The notes under the pieces were generated by a model. It was given only the letters and a program-made list of their open reading frames with translations. It did no database searches and was not told the DNA's origin. A DNA stretch of 64,000 nucleotides from Pseudomonas trivialis (GTDB lineage: Bacteria > Pseudomonadota > Gammaproteobacteria > Pseudomonadales > Pseudomonadaceae), in NCBI RefSeq assembly GCF_001439805.1, contig NZ_JYLK01000015.1, positions 99,956 to 163,955 of the forward strand, written 5' to 3'. The position numbers and the translations under genes were made by a program. Position 1 is the stretch's first letter. The number at the start of each line of letters is the position of its first letter. Below are positions 60,541 through 64,000 of the stretch, piece by piece.

Positions 60541-63500
60541 TGCTCTCTTCCTTTTTTAAAGTGTGTGACCTCATTGTACTCAGCTTGTGTCCTGCCCATT
60601 TGCTTTCCTGAAGGGGAGATTTTGTTGTTTGGTACTGTCCCCGCCAAACTCAGGTAGCGCCTCGAACCTGATAATGACGGATCGTAGATCCTAAAGTAGG
60701 CTCCATTCAAGTCTTCAACTACTTCAATACCACTTTCAGGGTTTTTGTATATCTTTTTGCCTTTGCTCGTAGTGGTTACTATTGAGTCGGAACCGGCGAA
60801 TTTGATTACATTTTCGTTTAGATCCGCTGTTTGCCAGTTCGCAGAATATCGAGCTGCTCGCTGTGCGCCTCCTGTTTTTGGTAACTCGGTATCACCTTCA
60901 TCAACTCGCACTGCCTTAATTGGATCATTAGCGTCTAGCTTTGGCTTACAGTCGTCTTTACCAGGACAAGTGTTCAGCCCCAGCGGATCCACCCACCCGG
61001 TAGGATTCGGCACGTACTGGTACGCATTGATCCCGCCCGCCAGCTTCACCGGGTCCGGCGTCAGATAGCGCCCAACATCCGGATTGTAGTAGCGATGACG
61101 GTTGTAGTGCAGGCCGCTTTCCTGATCGAAGTATTGACCCTGAAAGCGCAGCGGGTTATCGATTTTGCCGACGTCGAGGCGGCTGATCTGGCCGTAGGCG
61201 CGGTAGTGGGCGGACCAGACGATTTCGCCGTCTGCGGCGGTGAGTTCCTGTGGGGTGCCGAGGTGGTCGAGTTGGTAGTGGTAGGGTTTAGTGGCGCTGG
61301 GACCGAAGCCTTCCAGCAGGGCCAATGGCCGGAAGCTGTCGGGTTCGTAGAGGTAGCTGCGGTGGCGGTCGGCGTGGTGTTCGGCGATCAGTTTGTCGCC
61401 TTGCCAGAAAAACTCGGTCGTTATGCCGTCAACGGTTTTGCTGATGCGGCGGCCAAAGGGGTCGTAGCGATAGCGGGCGGTTTGGCCGTTGGGCTTTTTG
61501 ACGGCGATCAGCCGGTGCTGGCAGTCGTAGCGATATTCGGTGACCAGTGCGTGACCTTTGCCACGACGTTTGCGGATCAGGTTGCCGAAGGCGTCGTGGT
61601 CGTAATGCCGGTCGCCCTGGATCAGCAGGCGATTGCCGGCGACGATATCCGGGCCGGGGCGGTCGTGCATCAGCAGGTTGCCGGCCGGGTTGTGGCCGAA
61701 GCGTTCCTGTAGATCCTGCGAGTGGTCGGCGCGGGTCAGGCGGTGGAGCGGGTCGTAGGCGTAGTGGTGTTCGCCTTTGCGCGTATCGAGAATGCGAGCG
61801 AGGTTGCCGGATTTGTCGTAATCGTATTGGCGGCGGTAGTGGCGGTTTTCCTGTTGCGTGATGGCGTGGGCGTGCAGGCGGTGTTGGTCGTCGTAGTGGT
61901 AGTGACTGAGTAGGTCGCCTTGCTGGCGCTGGCGTTCGCGGCCGTGACTGAACAAGTGGGACGTCAGCAGCGTGCCGTTCAGTTCGATGGTGCCGAGGTG
62001 GCCGCCTTTATCGTGGTTAAACGTGACGCGGTTGTTGTCCGGCAGGCGCAGGCGTTGCAGTTGTCCGCAGGCGTCATAGCCATAACGCAAGGTGCCCCAG
62101 CCTTGATGCTCGGCGGTCAGGCGGTTTTGTCGATCGTATTCGTAGGCCAGCGCCCAGTGACCGTCTTCGACGCTGAGGAGATTGCCCTGGCGGTCGTAGG
62201 CATAGTCAACAACGGCGCCGTCCGGCAGGGTTTTTCTGACAAGACGTCCGGCGTGGTCGCGCGCGTAGCGGGTAACCAACTGACTGCCATCGTCGCCGTA
62301 TTCAGTCTTTTCCTGCAGATTGCCGTTGAGGTCATAAACGTAGGCAGTGCGCTGGCCATCAAAGCCGATTTCCTGCTGGATCAACCCGTTGGGGTGATAG
62401 GCAAGCCGGTAAGTCTCGCCCACCTCGTTTTCGATCTCGGTCAGCAATAGCCGCACGTTGTCATAGCGGTACTGGACCTGGGTGCCGTCGACATTGAGTC
62501 GCCGACTGATCAGGTGCAGCCCATCGGCATACTCGTAGCGGGTGACGTGGCCCAGTTCATCGCGTTCGGCGGTGATTTTTCCGTAGGCGTTGTAGCTGTA
62601 TTCGCGACACGCACCGCCCGGCAGCACCAAACGGATCAACCGACCGATGTTGTCCCACTGGTATTGGGTCAGCGCCCCATGTTCATCCTCGCGGGCAACC
62701 TCCCGTCCCAGGTCGTCATAGCGATAGCGCCTGATCCCGCCATTGGGCAACTGCTCCTCAAGCAGTTGCCCGCGCGCATTCCACACCAGCCGCTGACAAC
62801 TGTGATCGGGATACCACACCCCGATCAGTTGCCCGTGTTTATTGTAGCTGTAGTCAGTAATGTGGCCGTCAGGATCGGTCCTGCGCGTTACGTCACCTTG
62901 CTCGTTGCGCTCGTATTTCCAAACCGCCTCACCCCGGCGCACCACCCGTACGAACCCGTTGTCATGCTCGTAGGACGTCGGCTCATCGTCACCCGGAAAC
63001 AGCGCCACCAAGCGCCCAGCCTCGTCATACTGATACGCCGTCACCGCGCCCAGCGGGTCCTGCTCAACCGTCAGCCGGCCTTTTTCATCGTAGGATTTGA
63101 AGTGCTGAGCGCCATCCGGATCAACCCGCTGCACCAGCCGCGCCCGCGGGTCGTGCACATACACTTCCTGGCTACCATCGGCGTTATGCACGGTGACGCG
63201 CCCGTCATCACCCCACACATAGCGCGTGTCCATCTGCGTAAAACTGGCCCAGTGCCGCACACAGCGCGCCGCCTTGCCAGCTCGCTCCCATTCCCAAAAG
63301 AAACTCGCGCCACCGGCCAGCCCACGCTCGAGAATCACGTGCTGCTCGTCGTACCGATAAACCTCGCATTCACCTACGGCATTGGTCGCTGACACCAGCC
63401 GGCCGGCGGCGTCGTAGGCGTAGGACACCACCGTCTGCTCAGTCACCCACTCGTAAGGCTCACGCCCCTTGGCGCGATGAACCTGGTAGTCCACCGCCGC

Positions 63501-64000
63501 AATGCGGCCCTGCGCATAGCGCAACCACAGCGAGCGCCCGGCGCCGTTATCCAGCCGTTCAATACGCCCCAGCACATCGCGGGAAATGCGCAGCCGGTTG
63601 TCATACGCATCGCTGATCGACACCAGCACGCCATCGCGAAAGTGGTAAAACCGCGACGCCTGGGCCAGCACCAGCTCATCCGGCAAGTCCCCCAAAAAGA
63701 TCGCTGCTTCCGCCAGGCTGTTGGTGATCGCCGGTCGCGAAACGGTCGGCATGGGAAACGAGGTCGAGCGATTCTCATGGTCGGTCCACACCACCGAATC
63801 GCCGGACACCACCAGCCGCTGCGCCAGGGCATGACTCCAGCCAAACCCCAGCCCAACATCGATTCCCACCGCGCTGGTGCGATACACCCGCGTCCACTCA
63901 AACGGCAAAATCCCGTCCAGCGTGCCGTCGGTGAGGGTGAGCAATTCCTCGCCGGTGACCATCGACACCGGGCAGCCGTGGGTCACGGTTTTATCGGAAG
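60537..64000 (-). CDS. Rhs/YD-repeat polymorphic toxin, N-terminus outside the window
   Basis: The frame is open at the right edge, so only 1,154 residues are seen. GEELLTLTDGTLDGILPFEW begins the visible core. More than twenty YD repeats follow (for example YRYDDLGREVAREDEHG and RYDPFGRRISK), which form the Rhs shell. The Rhs-core end is LHYNRHRYYNPDVGRYLTPDP, then NAYQYVPNPTGWVDPLGL, the autocleavage boundary. The last 145 residues (60540-60974) are the toxin tip, AT-richer and without core similarity, with KGKKIYKNPESGIEVVEDLN and GKQMGRTQAEYNEVTHF. The tip class is not assigned. Delivery is probably by a type VI system, through a VgrG or PAAR partner that is not in view. Confidence 0.93.
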   Translation of the reverse strand, partial: SDKTVTHGCPVSMVTGEELLTLTDGTLDGILPFEWTRVYRTSAVGIDVGLGFGWSHALAQRLVVSGDSVVWTDHENRSTSFPMPTVSRPAITNSLAEAAIFLGDLPDELVLAQASRFYHFRDGVLVSISDAYDNRLRISRDVLGRIERLDNGAGRSLWLRYAQGRIAAVDYQVHRAKGREPYEWVTEQTVVSYAYDAAGRLVSATNAVGECEVYRYDEQHVILERGLAGGASFFWEWERAGKAARCVRHWASFTQMDTRYVWGDDGRVTVHNADGSQEVYVHDPRARLVQRVDPDGAQHFKSYDEKGRLTVEQDPLGAVTAYQYDEAGRLVALFPGDDEPTSYEHDNGFVRVVRRGEAVWKYERNEQGDVTRRTDPDGHITDYSYNKHGQLIGVWYPDHSCQRLVWNARGQLLEEQLPNGGIRRYRYDDLGREVAREDEHGALTQYQWDNIGRLIRLVLPGGACREYSYNAYGKITAERDELGHVTRYEYADGLHLISRRLNVDGTQVQYRYDNVRLLLTEIENEVGETYRLAYHPNGLIQQEIGFDGQRTAYVYDLNGNLQEKTEYGDDGSQLVTRYARDHAGRLVRKTLPDGAVVDYAYDRQGNLLSVEDGHWALAYEYDRQNRLTAEHQGWGTLRYGYDACGQLQRLRLPDNNRVTFNHDKGGHLGTIELNGTLLTSHLFSHGRERQRQQGDLLSHYHYDDQHRLHAHAITQQENRHYRRQYDYDKSGNLARILDTRKGEHHYAYDPLHRLTRADHSQDLQERFGHNPAGNLLMHDRPGPDIVAGNRLLIQGDRHYDHDAFGNLIRKRRGKGHALVTEYRYDCQHRLIAVKKPNGQTARYRYDPFGRRISKTVDGITTEFFWQGDKLIAEHHADRHRSYLYEPDSFRPLALLEGFGPSATKPYHYQLDHLGTPQELTAADGEIVWSAHYRAYGQISRLDVGKIDNPLRFQGQYFDQESGLHYNRHRYYNPDVGRYLTPDPVKLAGGINAYQYVPNPTGWVDPLGLNTCPGKDDCKPKLDANDPIKAVRVDEGDTELPKTGGAQRAARYSANWQTADLNENVIKFAGSDSIVTTTSKGKKIYKNPESGIEVVEDLNGAYFRIYDPSLSGSRRYLSLAGTVPNNKISPSGKQMGRTQAEYNEVTHFKKGREQ

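Noticed and set aside
61095..63392. Several plus-strand open frames opposite the Rhs gene
   Set aside because: They are antisense to YD repeats and show the Val/Gly/Ala-rich repetitive pattern expected of that.

Overview
The window looks like a chromosome segment of a fluorescent pseudomonad (Pseudomonas fluorescens group). The evidence is the gene order mupP-ubiG-mtaD-mtnA-gyrA-serC-pheA-hisC-tyrA/aroA-cmk-rpsA-ihfB-wzz, the TyrA-AroA fusion, GC-rich core genes, and many REP-type palindromes built on the GGGCTTGCCC core that is common between genes in this group.

Layout. (1) 1-2.2 kb: the end of a peptide-type ABC importer (ATPase tail, then its periplasmic binding protein). (2) 2.2-5.8 kb, minus strand: YciK-like reductase, MupP, UbiG and an MTA deaminase-like amidohydrolase, divergent from mtnA. 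(3) 5.9-19.5 kb, plus strand: mtnA, gyrA, then the aromatic/serine run serC-pheA-hisC-tyrA/aroA-cmk-rpsA with tight or overlapping joints, then a small lipoprotein, ihfB and a LapA-domain membrane protein. (4) 19.9-43 kb: an O-antigen cluster of the Wzx/Wzy type, AT-rich in its middle and rich in GTG/TTG starts. It holds wzz, UDP-HexNAcA genes (tviB/wbpO and wbpP), wzx, wzy, four glycosyltransferases, two tandem AsnB-like amidotransferases, a PglC-like initiating transferase, a DegT aminotransferase and wbpM. On the minus strand follow a hydroxyacyl-CoA dehydrogenase, a PglD/NeuD-like acyltransferase and an OafA-like acyltransferase flanked by IS66 debris. (5) 43.3-57.8 kb: ComEA-like protein, a 55-aa DUF2897-type protein, ethanolamine permease, the complete kdpFABC-kdpDE potassium system, patatin-like protein, lipoprotein, CHAD protein, thioesterase and a small membrane protein. 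(6) 57.8-64 kb: an Rhs locus on the minus strand that runs off the window. The large Rhs protein has a GTGA-overlapping immunity gene. Beyond it lie a dead IS5-family copy, an orphan toxin tip with its own ATGA-overlapping immunity gene, and an older, frameshifted immunity-like gene.

How the genes work together. The O-antigen cluster predicts a lipid-linked repeat unit begun by an N-acylated bacillosamine-type sugar: WbpM dehydrates UDP-GlcNAc, the DegT enzyme aminates it, the acyltransferase N-acylates it, and the PglC-like enzyme loads it on undecaprenyl phosphate. It is extended with HexNAcA residues, some probably amidated, then flipped, polymerised and length-controlled. The hydroxyacyl-CoA dehydrogenase next to the acyltransferase suggests a 3-hydroxyacyl (for example 3-hydroxybutyryl) donor; this is inference. 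The Rhs region is a polymorphic-toxin locus that records successive replacement of toxin tips while old immunity genes persist and decay.
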